Source: G963662675 sp963662675 (GTDB lineage: Bacteria; Bacteroidota; Bacteroidia; Bacteroidales; Prolixibacteraceae). From it: DNA of 64,000 nt. Location: positions 198,506-262,505 of the forward strand of contig CAXXHP010000003.1 in the NCBI GenBank assembly GCA_963662675.2. The letters are read 5' to 3'. The notes beneath the pieces were generated by a model. The model was not told the origin of the DNA. It saw only the letters and a program-made list of their open reading frames with translations, and ran no database searches. Shown here in pieces: positions 38,098 through 46,406 of the stretch; position 1 is the first letter of the stretch, and each line of letters starts with the position of its first letter. The translations under genes and the position numbers were made by a program.

Positions 38098-38475
38098 TTA
38101 ATACATTTTATTAGGGTTCGCTGAACTTTTAGGAATTTGCTGAATTGAATCCCAATGTTCACATATTTTTCCATTTTCATCAAACCGGGAAAAGTCCATT
38201 GTAACATATTGGTCATCTTCAGGCCATGTTTGATGCGTATGCAGCGCTACTAAATTACCTTCGCCAATACAGCGAACAAATTCAATTGATTTGTTGGGAT
38301 ACTCGATTTGCATTCTTTCAAAATAATCAATAAAGCCTTGTGTTCCATCAGCAACACCGGGGTTATGTTGAATGTATTCTTTACCCACATAATTCTCTAT
38401 TGCATCCTTAGGACTTCCGTTATATGCAGTCTTATAGAATGCTATTGCATTGTTTTTATTTTCTTCTAGATTCAT
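38098..38475 (-). CDS. NTF2/SnoaL-like protein
   Basis: A 125-residue protein of the SnoaL-like, NTF2-fold group. The markers are AIENYVGKEYIQHNPGVADG, GFIDYFERMQIEYP, and VALHTHQTWPEDDQYVTMDF ending in FRFDENGKICEHWDSIQ-like text (SRFDENGKICEHWD). Members are small-molecule isomerases, cyclases or simply binding proteins; none can be assigned here. It is third in a minus-strand operon with an SDR oxidoreductase and a DHFR-like reductase. Confidence 0.75.
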   Translation of the reverse strand: MNLEENKNNAIAFYKTAYNGSPKDAIENYVGKEYIQHNPGVADGTQGFIDYFERMQIEYPNKSIEFVRCIGEGNLVALHTHQTWPEDDQYVTMDFSRFDENGKICEHWDSIQQIPKSSANPNKMY

Positions 38476-38528
38476 ATGTCTTGTTTAGATGTTTAGTCCT
38501 TAAAATAAGGCTACAGGTTAATCCTTTA

Positions 38529-39371
38529 TTATAGTCTATCATTCTTCCTAAAATCTCTAATCATTTTTAGAGTCATATTCTTTTCTAAGAATCTAAAAAT
38601 CTTTGTGGCAAAATAGTAATTCTTAAAAGCTGTTGGGAATATTATAAACTTTTTGTTTCGCATAATCTCGGCTAAAATCTTTTGAGCAGCTAGTTCTGGA
38701 GAAATTCCTTTTTTAATAAAGTCGATAGCACGTTGCTTTGCATTATCATTTGCATTAACATGCTCCATCTTTTCTCCAATCATTGTTTTTATTGCTCCTG
38801 GGCAAACTGTTGTAACTTTTACATTAAAATCTAAAGCTTCAAGTCTAAGTGCTTTTGAGAATGTCACGGCACCATGCTTTGAAACGGCATAAGGTGTACT
38901 TAATGCAGTATATTCTAGTAGTCCAGATATGGAAGTGATATTAACAATATGTCCTTGTCTAACGTTACTCATTAATCTAAATACTTCTGTTGAACAAGTT
39001 ATCAATCCTAATAAATTGACATCAATTATTTTTCGCCAATGATCCACATTTAAGTCCCTGATTTCTCCACCTATTGTAATACCTGCATTGTTGAACAAAT
39101 AGTCAATTTTTCCGAATTCTAAATTGATTTCAGCAATTGTATCTGTAATTTGTCCTGTATCTGATACATCAAGCTGAAAGGCATGAGAAGTACTGTTCTT
39201 AATTTTGGATTTAATTATGCGGACTGTATTTTCTGCACGTTTTAAATCTTTGTCAGTACAAATTACGATGGCTCTATGTTCAGCAAGCCTTAAGGATATT
39301 GCCTGACCAAGACCTTCTCCACTTCCTGTTATTATTGCTACTTTCCCTTTAAAATAGTTTGAATGTTTCAT
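38529..39371 (-). CDS. Short-chain dehydrogenase/reductase
   Basis: A 280-residue NAD(P)-dependent SDR oxidoreductase. The cofactor motif TGSGEGLG (about 15-22), NNAG (about 93), a catalytic Ser in ITSISGLLEY and the active-site YAVSK (about 161-165) are all intact. The C-terminal tail resembles the long-chain ketone/alcohol SDR group with a basic end. Substrate unknown. It lies between the DHFR-like and NTF2-like genes with gaps of 35 and 53 bases, so the three are probably one transcript. Confidence 0.85.
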   Translation of the reverse strand: MKHSNYFKGKVAIITGSGEGLGQAISLRLAEHRAIVICTDKDLKRAENTVRIIKSKIKNSTSHAFQLDVSDTGQITDTIAEINLEFGKIDYLFNNAGITIGGEIRDLNVDHWRKIIDVNLLGLITCSTEVFRLMSNVRQGHIVNITSISGLLEYTALSTPYAVSKHGAVTFSKALRLEALDFNVKVTTVCPGAIKTMIGEKMEHVNANDNAKQRAIDFIKKGISPELAAQKILAEIMRNKKFIIFPTAFKNYYFATKIFRFLEKNMTLKMIRDFRKNDRL

Positions 39372-39406
39372 GCTTTCTTTAGTATTTCATATATGTTGTT
39401 GGCATT

Positions 39407-39946
39407 TTATCTTTTTCGCTTATAATGATTCTGTACAACTTGATTCAAAAAAGTTTTAGTCTTAATTAATTCGAATTTCAGTTCTTTCGGAAGCTCTGAA
39501 AATAAAGGTGAACCACCACCCAATAATATAGGAATTGTAGTAATTAGCATTTCGTCAATTAAATCAGCTTTTAGAAAATTCCGTATCGTAGTACCTCCAT
39601 CAATGTACAGTCGATGACATCCTTTTTCATAAATCTGTCCTAAAATTTCTGTCAATGTTCCTTTAACCAAAAATGCTTTCCCTTTATGACTTTCAGGTAT
39701 TTCATTTAAAGTACTGCTCAATACGAATACTGGCTTATTATATGGCCAATCAACATCAAATCCGCATACAGTTTCAAACGTTATTCTTCCCATAACAAGA
39801 GCATCAATGTCGTTGGTGAATTCTACATATCCCATATTGTCATTATTGGGATTTGGTATTGAATGAAGCCAATTAATTCCTCCATTTTTATCTGCGATAT
39901 AGCCATCTAAACTTGTCGCAATAAAAACACTATTCTTCTTGTTCAT
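39407..39946 (-). CDS. Dihydrofolate reductase-fold (RibD C-terminal type) reductase
   Basis: A 179-residue protein of the DHFR/RibD_C superfamily. It starts MNKKNSVFIATSLDGYIADK and has DALVMGRITFETVCGF, KPVFVLSSTL, the GCHRLYIDGGTTIRNFL NADPH-binding strand-loop, and LITTIPILLGGGSPLF. These proteins reduce unidentified substrates with NADPH; some are carried on mobile elements. I chose the internal ATG at 39946. A longer frame reaches 40024 but would read into the attC-like palindrome. Confidence 0.8.
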   Translation of the reverse strand: MNKKNSVFIATSLDGYIADKNGGINWLHSIPNPNNDNMGYVEFTNDIDALVMGRITFETVCGFDVDWPYNKPVFVLSSTLNEIPESHKGKAFLVKGTLTEILGQIYEKGCHRLYIDGGTTIRNFLKADLIDEMLITTIPILLGGGSPLFSELPKELKFELIKTKTFLNQVVQNHYKRKR

Positions 39947-39960
39947 TATTCTTAATATTT

Positions 39961-40049
39961 CGTTCGTCTTGCGGACGGTTTTGCATGTTGCGGAGCGAGA
40001 ATCTGCATTTGCTAACCGCACCAACCCCGCTATGAAAAATGCACTTTAT
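39961..40049 (-). repeat. attC-like palindrome I (interrupted by mini-intron A)
   Basis: Imperfect palindrome downstream of the DHFR-like operon: TTTTGCATGTTGCGG pairs loosely with CCGCTATGAAAAATGCA. Its inner text GCGAGAATCTGCATTTG to ACCCCGC parallels attC-like sites IV and VI. The right end is displaced to about 40306 by the intron derivative. Confidence 0.45.
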
Positions 40050-40305
40050 GTGCCCAGCATGAATATGTGCACACTTTGTTAACGGTTTAAAAAAGAATAT
40101 AAAATACGACTTTTCCTTACTAAACAATAACGTGTAGCATGAATTTATTCCAGAGGATGAATTGCTTTTGGCACCACTGGTGGCAGACTGTTAAGAATTT
40201 GCCCGGTGGGCATTCAAGGCGAAAGGAAGGAGCGTAGTTCGCATACGTACGGTGGTGAGAGAGGCGTGCGGGCAGACTTTTAGTCCTCCGTCAGCCGTCT
40301 ACGAT
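40050..40305 (+). mobile_element. Mini group II intron derivative A
   Basis: A 256-base element with the same 5' end as the full intron (GTGCCCAGCATGA), the conserved ACTAAACAATAA stretch, a scrap of reverse-transcriptase sequence (TTTGGCACCACTGG), a domain V-like ACGTACGGTGGTGAGAGAGG and the 3' end CTACGAT. It has no coding capacity, so any movement would need the maturase encoded at 51842-53137. Confidence 0.7.
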
Positions 40306-40322
40306 TGTATGGCGTATTTGTC

Positions 40323-40760
40323 TTATTTAAAGACATAAATAACTTTGTTTTTAACAATCTTTTTTATAAAAAACAAAACAAATAAAGATATTGCTCCACC
40401 GATTAAAGTCCCATAGATATCTTTCCAATCAAATACTCCACGAGGCAAATAGGGTTGCAATATTTCATAGAGAATATATCCAATCACAATAAATCCAATT
40501 ACACGAAATACTTTCTTTCTTGGTGAGTTCAATATTGCCAACATGAAAAATATTTGAACGATTATTCCTCCCGAATTTCCAATACTATCAGCAATTCCAT
40601 AATCATCAATGTTGTTTGTATAAATATATGGTCTATAAATGTTTCTCCCTGTTTCTGTCAAAAAGAAAAATAAAACTGCAATCACGAAATAAATAATCCT
40701 TTTGCTATCAATCGTTTTTATTGATGTCTTATCTGTAAAAAAGTTATTATTCTTTTCCAT
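40323..40760 (-). CDS. VanZ-like membrane protein
   Basis: A 145-residue protein with four membrane segments. The C-terminal half, YEILQPYLPRGVFDWKDIYG followed by TLIGGAISLFVLFF, matches the VanZ motif (E...Q...R..D..D...N/G..G). VanZ relatives occur widely on mobile DNA; some lower sensitivity to teicoplanin, most have no known role. It has a short spacer to the mini-intron and lies inside the cassette-like island. Confidence 0.65.
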   Translation of the reverse strand: MEKNNNFFTDKTSIKTIDSKRIIYFVIAVLFFFLTETGRNIYRPYIYTNNIDDYGIADSIGNSGGIIVQIFFMLAILNSPRKKVFRVIGFIVIGYILYEILQPYLPRGVFDWKDIYGTLIGGAISLFVLFFIKKIVKNKVIYVFK

Positions 40761-40803
40761 TTATTGGCTTCTTATAAACTCTTTTAAAAAAATTAGGGAT
40801 CTC

Positions 40804-40944
40804 TTATTTTTGCTTTTCAACAACAAGGATATAATCAATTTTCGCAGTTGCCCCCATTAGTTGAAAAGTTGGACGAACATTAGGGATTATTGAAACAACT
40901 TCTCCATCAAGTTTATTTAAATATTGCTCTAATTTTTCTTGCAT
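40804..40944 (-). CDS. Short protein or gene remnant, DUF4177-like
   Basis: A 46-codon frame reading MQEKLEQYLNKLDGEVVSII then PNVRPTFQLMGATAKIDYIL. The sense resembles the DUF4177 type of small proteins, and in-frame coding-like sequence (YRVHRIEVKSEN) continues upstream of the ATG without another start codon until a stop. This suggests a gene that has lost its 5' end. Function unknown. Confidence 0.4.
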   Translation of the reverse strand: MQEKLEQYLNKLDGEVVSIIPNVRPTFQLMGATAKIDYILVVEKQK

Positions 40945-41021
40945 ATTTTCACTCTTGACTTCAATTCTATGTACTCTATATTTTATATTGTATATTTTAT
41001 GGTTAAAGTTATTCTATATGC

Positions 41022-41139
41022 CATACAACGAATGGTAATATGAAACGGTTGGGTTTTCGGGCTGCGATCTTGTCCCCCGACAAGAATGCTGAAGCGAGAA
41101 CCAAACGCTCACAAACCACTGAGCGCCAACTGTTTTTTG
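41022..41139 (-). repeat. attC-like region II (degraded, followed by mini-intron B)
   Basis: Sequence in the same position as the other palindromes, with GAGCGCCAACTG at its right end and a clean inner hairpin CGCTCA/TGAGCG. The overall palindrome is weak, so this is the least certain site of the set. Confidence 0.35.
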
Positions 41140-41393
41140 TCCAGCATAAGCATGTGCCCACTTTATTCAAGGTTTAAAAAAGAATATAAAATACGACTTT
41201 TTCTTACTAAAGAATAATGTGTAGCATGAAATTATTCCAGAGGATGAATTGCTTTTGACACTACTGGAGGGTAGACTGTTAAGAATTTGCCCGGTGGGCA
41301 TTCAATGAGAAAGGAAGGAGCATAGCTCGCGTAGGTACGGTGGTGAGAGAGGAACACTGGCGGACTTTTAGTCCGTCATCCGTCTATTTCGAT
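41140..41393 (+). mobile_element. Mini group II intron derivative B
   Basis: A 254-base element closely similar to mini-intron A: CCAGCATAAGCATGTGCCCA at the 5' side, the same internal deletion, the same GAAAGGAAGGAGC segment, the GTACGGTGGTGAGAGAGG strand and the 3' end TATTTCGAT. It ends at the stop codon of the membrane protein gene that follows on the other strand. Confidence 0.7.
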
Positions 41394-42214
41394 TAGCCGC
41401 TGGGCATTATTCGTTTCGTTAATTTATCTCCTAATACTACTATCAAAATTAATAAAATCCAGTTTGTTATTCTTAATACTATGTTGTCTGCAAAGAAGTT
41501 ATCTGAAGACGTTATGTAGGGGATCCCTTTCGGAGTTGCTATGAGATAATGAAATACAGGAAGTCCCAAATATGATATTGCTAGAATTCCCTTAATCACT
41601 TTTATTAATGGTGCTTTATGTTTGATAAATAGTCTATTTGCAATTAAAAGCCATAAAAATCCACAAACAATTGAAATCACAACAACCAAAATAGAAATAT
41701 TCAAAGTTAAAATACCTTTACCTGGTAATTCTAATGCTCTAAAAAGGACAAGAAATGGAACCAATCCCAATCCAGTAATCAAATAGGTTATTGTTGATTT
41801 AAAATTCATGATTAAATCATCTGCCACACTAAATCCAATCATTAATGCAGTTGCAGAACTAATAGCAATTGACAAAGTCATTTTAGGTTCACCCAAAGTC
41901 ATTGTTATAATCACTATTCCAAGAATCAAAGGAATCCATGATAATTTAATGATTGTTACCCAATATATTTTCTCCATTTTTATAATAAATCTTGAAATTA
42001 ATTGGGCTATTAGATATAGAAAAGTGAGAAATCCACTCAAAACGAATCCTGTCATCCAATAGCGTCCTGTTGTCATTCTATCAAAAGGTTTCAACCCAAT
42101 ATGTTCATATAAAAATACAATCCTTCTATCTGCATAGTCAAAAAGGTACAAATAAACTCCAAGCGAAATAATCGTAATTAAAATTGAAATTATAATCTCT
42201 TTTTTAAACCTCAT
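41393..42214 (-). CDS. Integral membrane protein, unknown
   Basis: A 273-residue protein with about eight hydrophobic segments and few charged loops. I do not recognise the family. Its ATG overlaps, by 11 bases, the stop of a coding-like frame upstream (42204), so it was probably translated after the preceding gene. The stop codon coincides with the end of mini-intron B. Confidence 0.6.
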   Translation of the reverse strand: MRFKKEIIISILITIISLGVYLYLFDYADRRIVFLYEHIGLKPFDRMTTGRYWMTGFVLSGFLTFLYLIAQLISRFIIKMEKIYWVTIIKLSWIPLILGIVIITMTLGEPKMTLSIAISSATALMIGFSVADDLIMNFKSTITYLITGLGLVPFLVLFRALELPGKGILTLNISILVVVISIVCGFLWLLIANRLFIKHKAPLIKVIKGILAISYLGLPVFHYLIATPKGIPYITSSDNFFADNIVLRITNWILLILIVVLGDKLTKRIMPSG

Positions 42215-42485
42215 TTGATTGTATATTTCCCAGTTCTCTATTCACAGATAAATTCAATTTTTTAAACTCACTATCCTTTCCTGTCCAAAGTCTAATTCCA
42301 TCTTGAATGGTGTAACTAAGTAATAACCTATCCCAATTAGCATCACTTGCTGTAAAAACAGGTAATCTTCAAATCCTCTTTTTAACACATTTACTTTTCC
42401 CTTGCCAAATGGAATTTCATTGAATTTAGTTTTTATTCTTTTATTGGCTTTTATATCAACTCTTGCAACATAAACATAATAAACT
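42204..42485 (-). pseudogene. Frameshifted small gene remnant
   Basis: Two minus-strand frames join into one plausible protein: first VYYVYVARVDIKANKRIKTK to VNVLKRGFEDY, then, after a shift near 42362-42368, PVFTASDANWDRLLLSYTIQ, DGIRLWTGKDSEFKKL and NRELGNIQSNEV. The second frame ends at 42204 and overlaps the start of the membrane protein gene, a typical operon join. No start codon is apparent in the first frame except inside the upstream phosphoesterase gene. The family is not recognised. Confidence 0.4.
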
Positions 42486-42488
42486 CCA

Positions 42489-43334
42489 CTAATAAACTTC
42501 TTCCTTTTTAAAATACAGTTTATCCTTATCAATAAATATTCGTATTACATAAAGATGCATATCCTTAGTTCCTAAATTCTCATAATACAAGAACATGTTA
42601 TCGTCTTTGGGATGATTGCGGGATGAAAGCGTACCGCACATAAATTGATCAAATGTATGTCCGTTATAAAGGTCATTGGTGCGCATAAGTTCTAGTTCGT
42701 GAGTATGGCCGCAAAATACGTGCTTGATTTTATATTTTTGCACGAAATCAATTAGGGTTGCAGAATTCTTTAGAGGACACTCATCGGTACCAAGAACAGA
42801 ATAATGGGTAAGAAGCAAAGGTAAGTCATAGTCGGTTTGCTCAATTACCTTCGAAACAGCTATTAGAACTTCCTCTTCAACGTATCCGTCATCGTTGTAT
42901 AGTTCATTAGAATCTATGCTGATAACCAAAATCTTTTTCCCTTTAATTACAATAGACCTAATAAAATTGATATCGGTAAAATGATCATTCAGTTTTGTTA
43001 TGTCAAGGTTTAAAAAAAGGTGTTTCTTACTGGTTTTAATGGTTTTTGAAATGGTAATAATCTTGGAATAATCAATATATTGTTGAAATAGTTCATGAGA
43101 ACGCATATTTCTCTTATCGTGATTGCCAAGAGTAGAGATGATATTTTTACACTTAATCTGCTTTAAAAAACTTCCTGCCTCAGCATATTCGCTTTCCAGA
43201 CCATCTGTTGTATTGTCTCCGGTATTAATAACTAAATCGGTATCAAAGGAATTGATTTTCTCAAGTAAAAGCTTATCATTTCCATCCCAGTGCCTTGGTC
43301 CAAAATGCATATCTGATATATGTAATATATTCAT
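42489..43334 (-). CDS. Metallophosphoesterase, cyclic-nucleotide-phosphodiesterase type
   Basis: A 281-residue calcineurin-like phosphoesterase with the full set of metal ligands: DMHFGPRHW (about 8), NTGDNTTDG (about 39), GNHDKRNM (about 72), LLTHYSVLG (about 175) and FCGHTHELELM (about 210). This order fits the CpdA/Icc group, which hydrolyse cyclic nucleotides, although other phosphodiesters are possible. It leads a block that ends with the membrane protein at 41393. Confidence 0.8.
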   Translation of the reverse strand: MNILHISDMHFGPRHWDGNDKLLLEKINSFDTDLVINTGDNTTDGLESEYAEAGSFLKQIKCKNIISTLGNHDKRNMRSHELFQQYIDYSKIITISKTIKTSKKHLFLNLDITKLNDHFTDINFIRSIVIKGKKILVISIDSNELYNDDGYVEEEVLIAVSKVIEQTDYDLPLLLTHYSVLGTDECPLKNSATLIDFVQKYKIKHVFCGHTHELELMRTNDLYNGHTFDQFMCGTLSSRNHPKDDNMFLYYENLGTKDMHLYVIRIFIDKDKLYFKKEEVY

Positions 43335-43675
43335 GCAATATTCTTTGTTAAAGTTTTAGATTTAAACAGATTAACACTTTTGCCTTATTTTGTTGAATTT
43401 TGACTCAATACATTAATATCTAAAAGTAGTCAATACTACTCATTAAAAGTTCTATTACTAAAATTCAATCAGGAATCATGTGTTAAAAAATTCCACCTAT
43501 TTTAGTAACCTGCATTTCAAAATGCGGCATAACGTTTAGTATATGCAAAGTAGGCGATTGCGGGCTTCAAACCTATCAAAACGTTAGAATTTTGAAGCGG
43601 GCTACAACCCTTGATATTAAACACCTCGCCTGCCATTACTTATACAAAACCTATAGCCAGTAATTATTTTTCATA
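43335..43675. other. Spacer holding attC-like site III
   Basis: The right 135 bases are the palindrome listed separately. The left 190 bases are AT-rich leader for the phosphoesterase gene with no further feature seen. Confidence 0.5.
43525..43659 (-). repeat. attC-like palindrome III
   Basis: On the plus strand the outer arms GGCATAACGTTTAGTATATG and CTTATACAAAACCTATAGCC pair with few mismatches, and inner arms include GTAGGCG/CGCCTGC. The 7-base GCATAAC resembles an integron R'' core. It lies directly after the stop of the CPBP gene (43676), where a cassette attC is expected. Confidence 0.6.
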
Positions 43676-44353
43676 TCAATGTCCAAGAATAATGTTGTTA
43701 AGTGAGTGGATTAACAACGACGGATATAGCTTTTTTGTTTTATATCGAATATATCCGAGCAACAAACCAAATGAGATGTTGAGCAGAATTTTTTGTACAA
43801 CAACATTCAGCATTAATTTGGTTTCTGTTGTAAAACCAGTTTCGTAAGAATACTCGTAGTACCCGAACAGATGGAATAAGCCGAAAAGTATTCCGGTAAT
43901 AAAAATTACCGATACGTCTCCGACACGACTTTTCTTCAACCTGTGCCACACATATCCCCGAAAAAGTACCTCTTCAAAAAGTGGGCTTACCAAACCAAAT
44001 CGCAGGTTCATTGTCGATGATAAATTATCCATAAAAAAGAAAGAGGAAATTACCATCAGCAAAACGATTGAAATACCAATCATATAAAGGTTGCGTACCA
44101 ATGGTTTAACATTGCGTAACGACAAACCCAAGTCATGCAACGAGGACTTTTTGATTATAAGGAAAACGGATAATATGAGTAGCGACAATACCGATTCTAT
44201 GATTCTAAAAATGTGATTTGGAGGATCTTTAATCACATAATCATTTGAAACCTTTAGGAAGAAGATGCCTAATGACCCAATGATAATAATTTCAACAATA
44301 ACAGAAAACAGAGCCTGTTTTTTTTCATCTTTTATAAATGCAAATACATTCAT
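43676..44353 (-). CDS. CPBP family intramembrane metalloprotease (ECF module)
   Basis: A 225-residue membrane protein with about seven membrane segments. The zinc motif is VSPLFEEVLFRGYVWHRLKK, and the second motif GILFGLFHLFGYYE is intact. It is the last of four minus-strand genes behind an ECF sigma factor, five bases after the stop of a sensor-like membrane protein. A role in processing a membrane partner during signalling is possible but unproven. I chose the ATG at 44353; a longer frame would overlap the upstream gene by 150 bases. Confidence 0.8.
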   Translation of the reverse strand: MNVFAFIKDEKKQALFSVIVEIIIIGSLGIFFLKVSNDYVIKDPPNHIFRIIESVLSLLILSVFLIIKKSSLHDLGLSLRNVKPLVRNLYMIGISIVLLMVISSFFFMDNLSSTMNLRFGLVSPLFEEVLFRGYVWHRLKKSRVGDVSVIFITGILFGLFHLFGYYEYSYETGFTTETKLMLNVVVQKILLNISFGLLLGYIRYKTKKLYPSLLIHSLNNIILGH

Positions 44354-44358
44354 TGTGA

Positions 44359-45081
44359 TTATTGTTTTTGAGTTATGAAATAGGCAATGTAAGCGGGTAA
44401 GTTGCCGATGAGTACAAACAGTGTCCAAAAAATGTATTTGTTGTTCTTTTGTCGGCAGTCGAAATACACCCACAACGGAAACGACAACCAATACAGTAAA
44501 AAGCAAATAATCAGTGCAATGTCGATTATGTAAATTAAAGAAGATTGTGTTGTGTCGTCTAAATTGAAAGCTACTCCAATAAAACCAACCAGTTCATTGG
44601 CATCTGTTTTTAACGGAACAACTGTATGTCCGTAAATATTGTTATGGTCTCCTTCTTTTCGGATAGCTGCTGCAGCATACAAACATTTTTTCTGAACCTC
44701 ATCCATATTATTTTCAACAGCAGTTATCAATCCAAGATTCGATTCGTTAACTAAATCCGAGATGCTCGAATTTAGTGGAGTGCCTTGCGCCATCATTCCA
44801 TTGGCGTAAACAATTAATCCATCGCTGTTGATTAGCCATTTGGTATTAACTGACGTTCCATTTAATGTTTTATTCAGATAATCAACAAATTCACTACTAT
44901 TGAATGCCTCTTTGCTCTCGATTTCGATTTTATTGAGTTTGTCTGTTACAATTTTTCTGTTTACAGGGCTTTTTGTATTTGCCGAAGGTTTAAAAACGAC
45001 AGTCATTACGAGTAGGATTATCATTAACAATCCCGAAACTAAACCTATCCACGGCAATTTATTATACCAAAGTTTTTTCAT
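44359..45081 (-). CDS. Membrane sensor-like protein
   Basis: A 240-residue protein: membrane segment (about 11-31), extracytoplasmic domain of about 140 residues with PAS/roadblock-like character (KWLINSDGLIVYANGMMAQG, then GHTVVPLKTDANELVGFIGV), and two C-terminal membrane segments. The end, WVYFDCRQKNNKYIFWTLFV, resembles the PLDc_N-type membrane segment of many small proteins. The start overlaps the previous gene by 20 bases. It may sense a signal and pass it to the sigma factor system. Confidence 0.65.
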   Translation of the reverse strand: MKKLWYNKLPWIGLVSGLLMIILLVMTVVFKPSANTKSPVNRKIVTDKLNKIEIESKEAFNSSEFVDYLNKTLNGTSVNTKWLINSDGLIVYANGMMAQGTPLNSSISDLVNESNLGLITAVENNMDEVQKKCLYAAAAIRKEGDHNNIYGHTVVPLKTDANELVGFIGVAFNLDDTTQSSLIYIIDIALIICFLLYWLSFPLWVYFDCRQKNNKYIFWTLFVLIGNLPAYIAYFITQKQ

Positions 45082-45406
45082 TTGTACTTAATTTAAAAAT
45101 TATTACAATACTTGAAATAGGGATTACAAATAGGCTTAAGCTTAAAGCAAATTTTATAAGTTCAACGATATGCAACGAATTAGGAATTTTGGTGAAAACC
45201 AATACAACAGCCACTATCCACAAAACAGAAAGTCCGATAATGCTTACATTTACAAATGGCGTTTTTTCTTTTTGTTGTTTCATTTTGTGTAACAGCAAAT
45301 CCAAAAACATCTCTTTTTGTTGTTTATCCAATTTGTTGTCAGTGCTTAAGCTGGAGCTAATCAATTTCTGGATATTTTGTTCTGTATTTAATTCGTTACT
45401 GCTCAT
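45062..45406 (-). CDS. Small membrane protein next to ECF sigma factor, possible anti-sigma
   Basis: A 114-residue protein with a soluble helical N-terminus of about 50 residues (KLISSSLSTDNKLDKQQKEM, FLDLLLHKMKQQ) and two membrane segments. It starts five bases after the sigma-factor stop. This is the usual place and layout of an anti-sigma factor, but no zinc-binding or known anti-sigma motif is seen. Confidence 0.6.
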   Translation of the reverse strand: MSSNELNTEQNIQKLISSSLSTDNKLDKQQKEMFLDLLLHKMKQQKEKTPFVNVSIIGLSVLWIVAVVLVFTKIPNSLHIVELIKFALSLSLFVIPISSIVIIFKLSTNEKTLV

Positions 45407-45411
45407 TTTGA

Positions 45412-45951
45412 TTATTGATTTTGTTTAAACTTTTTTCGGAAAGCATTGCGAGAGCGTGTTAACAAAGATTCGGTTGCCTTATACGATTTTCCTAACTGCA
45501 ACGAAATCTCATCAACGCTTTTGTTCTCGAAATACCTTGCCATAAGCAGGTGCCTATGCTCGTCACTTAAATCGGCTAAAACTTTTATAACGGTTTCCTG
45601 AACGTCTTCATTAACCACATTAACTTCGTCATTGTCGATTTCCATAGTAAGCTTCATTTCGGTGTCAAACTTTCGGTGCTTTTCTTTTAACCTGAAATAA
45701 TCCGAAATTTTATTGTTGGCAATTGCGCAAAGCCACGTAAAAACAGTACAATCAGATTTAAAAACAGAAAATTTCTCGATAGCAACAAGCCAGATTTCTT
45801 GCCAAATATCCGTTGCGACATCCCTGTCATTGTCTAACCGACGCAACACATAGGCAAACAGCAAATCGGAATATTTTTGATAGAGTTCCGTAAAAGCCTC
45901 TTGGCTTCCTGCTTTAATTTTTCTGACTATTTTTTTATCTGTTTGTGCCAT
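45412..45951 (-). CDS. ECF-type RNA polymerase sigma factor
   Basis: A 179-residue sigma-70 family protein with regions 2 and 4 only. Region 2 is QEAFTELYQKYSDLLFAYVL and RDVATDIWQEIWLVAIEKF to FTWLCAIANNKISDYFR. Region 4 is LADLSDEHRHLLMARYFENK followed by SVDEISLQLGKSYKATESLL and RARNAFRK-like end (TRSRNAFRKKF). It heads a four-gene minus-strand module. It probably directs transcription of its own operon or a small regulon. Confidence 0.88.
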   Translation of the reverse strand: MAQTDKKIVRKIKAGSQEAFTELYQKYSDLLFAYVLRRLDNDRDVATDIWQEIWLVAIEKFSVFKSDCTVFTWLCAIANNKISDYFRLKEKHRKFDTEMKLTMEIDNDEVNVVNEDVQETVIKVLADLSDEHRHLLMARYFENKSVDEISLQLGKSYKATESLLTRSRNAFRKKFKQNQ

Positions 45952-46051
45952 TTTTTCAAATTACACTTGTTAGTCGTAGAAAAATCCAAATCCTTCGTTT
46001 TTTTGTGAAAAATGTGAAGATGAGATGGTCGGTTGAGTTTTGGCAGTTATT

Positions 46052-46184
46052 GGCTACAACGGTTGGTACATGTTGTCGGGGCGGATTTCGGAGGGCGTTC
46101 CTGTCCGGTAGGACACGGAACTGCGATGCGAGAATCCGCAGTTGGCGTACCACCGAACCCCGCCCTGCAATATGTACTGTGCGT
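46052..46184 (-). repeat. attC-like palindrome IV (interrupted by intron copy C)
   Basis: GTACATGTTGTCGGGGCGG at the left pairs with CCCCGCCCTGCAATATGTAC at the right. Inner text contains TCCTGTCCGGTAGGACACGG, itself a hairpin. Almost identical to site VI. The outer right arm continues after the intron as TAGCGGTTG at 46655, giving GTTAGCG when joined. Confidence 0.65.
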
Positions 46185-46299
46185 GTGCCCAGCATGAGCA
46201 TGTGCCCACTTTATTCAATGTTTAAAAAAGAATGTAAAGTACAACTTTTTCTTACTAAACAATAAAGTGTAGCATGAAATTATTCCAGAGGGTGTAAGT

Positions 46300-46406
46300 C
46301 CTCGTTGGCGCAAGTTTGCAACTTGTGCCTTTCTTCGAAAAAGCTAATTGTTTTACGTCTTGCCCTACCGGACAACACACCGATTGCAAATCGGCGCGAG
46401 CGGGGG
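46300..46406 (+). repeat. 107-bp palindromic repeat, copy 1
   Basis: Contains the two palindromes GGCGCAAGTTTGCAACTTGT and CCGATTGCAAATCGG. It appears identical to 49199-49305. It has replaced the middle of intron copy C. Read on the minus strand it encodes the string PARADLQSV. Confidence 0.75.

Noticed and set aside
39947..40024. N-terminal extension of the DHFR-like reductase
   Set aside because: The extra 26 residues would be encoded by the attC-like palindrome; the family N-terminus begins at the internal Met.
44354..44506. Longer start for the CPBP protease of the ECF module
   Set aside because: It would overlap the upstream gene by about 150 bases; an ATG five bases after that gene's stop is the normal operon start.
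45956..46201. Repeated minus-strand reading frames (also at 48.9-49.2 kb) with near-identical proteins
   Set aside because: The identity comes from the duplicated attC-like site and intron 5' end. The frames run through palindromes and are not genes.
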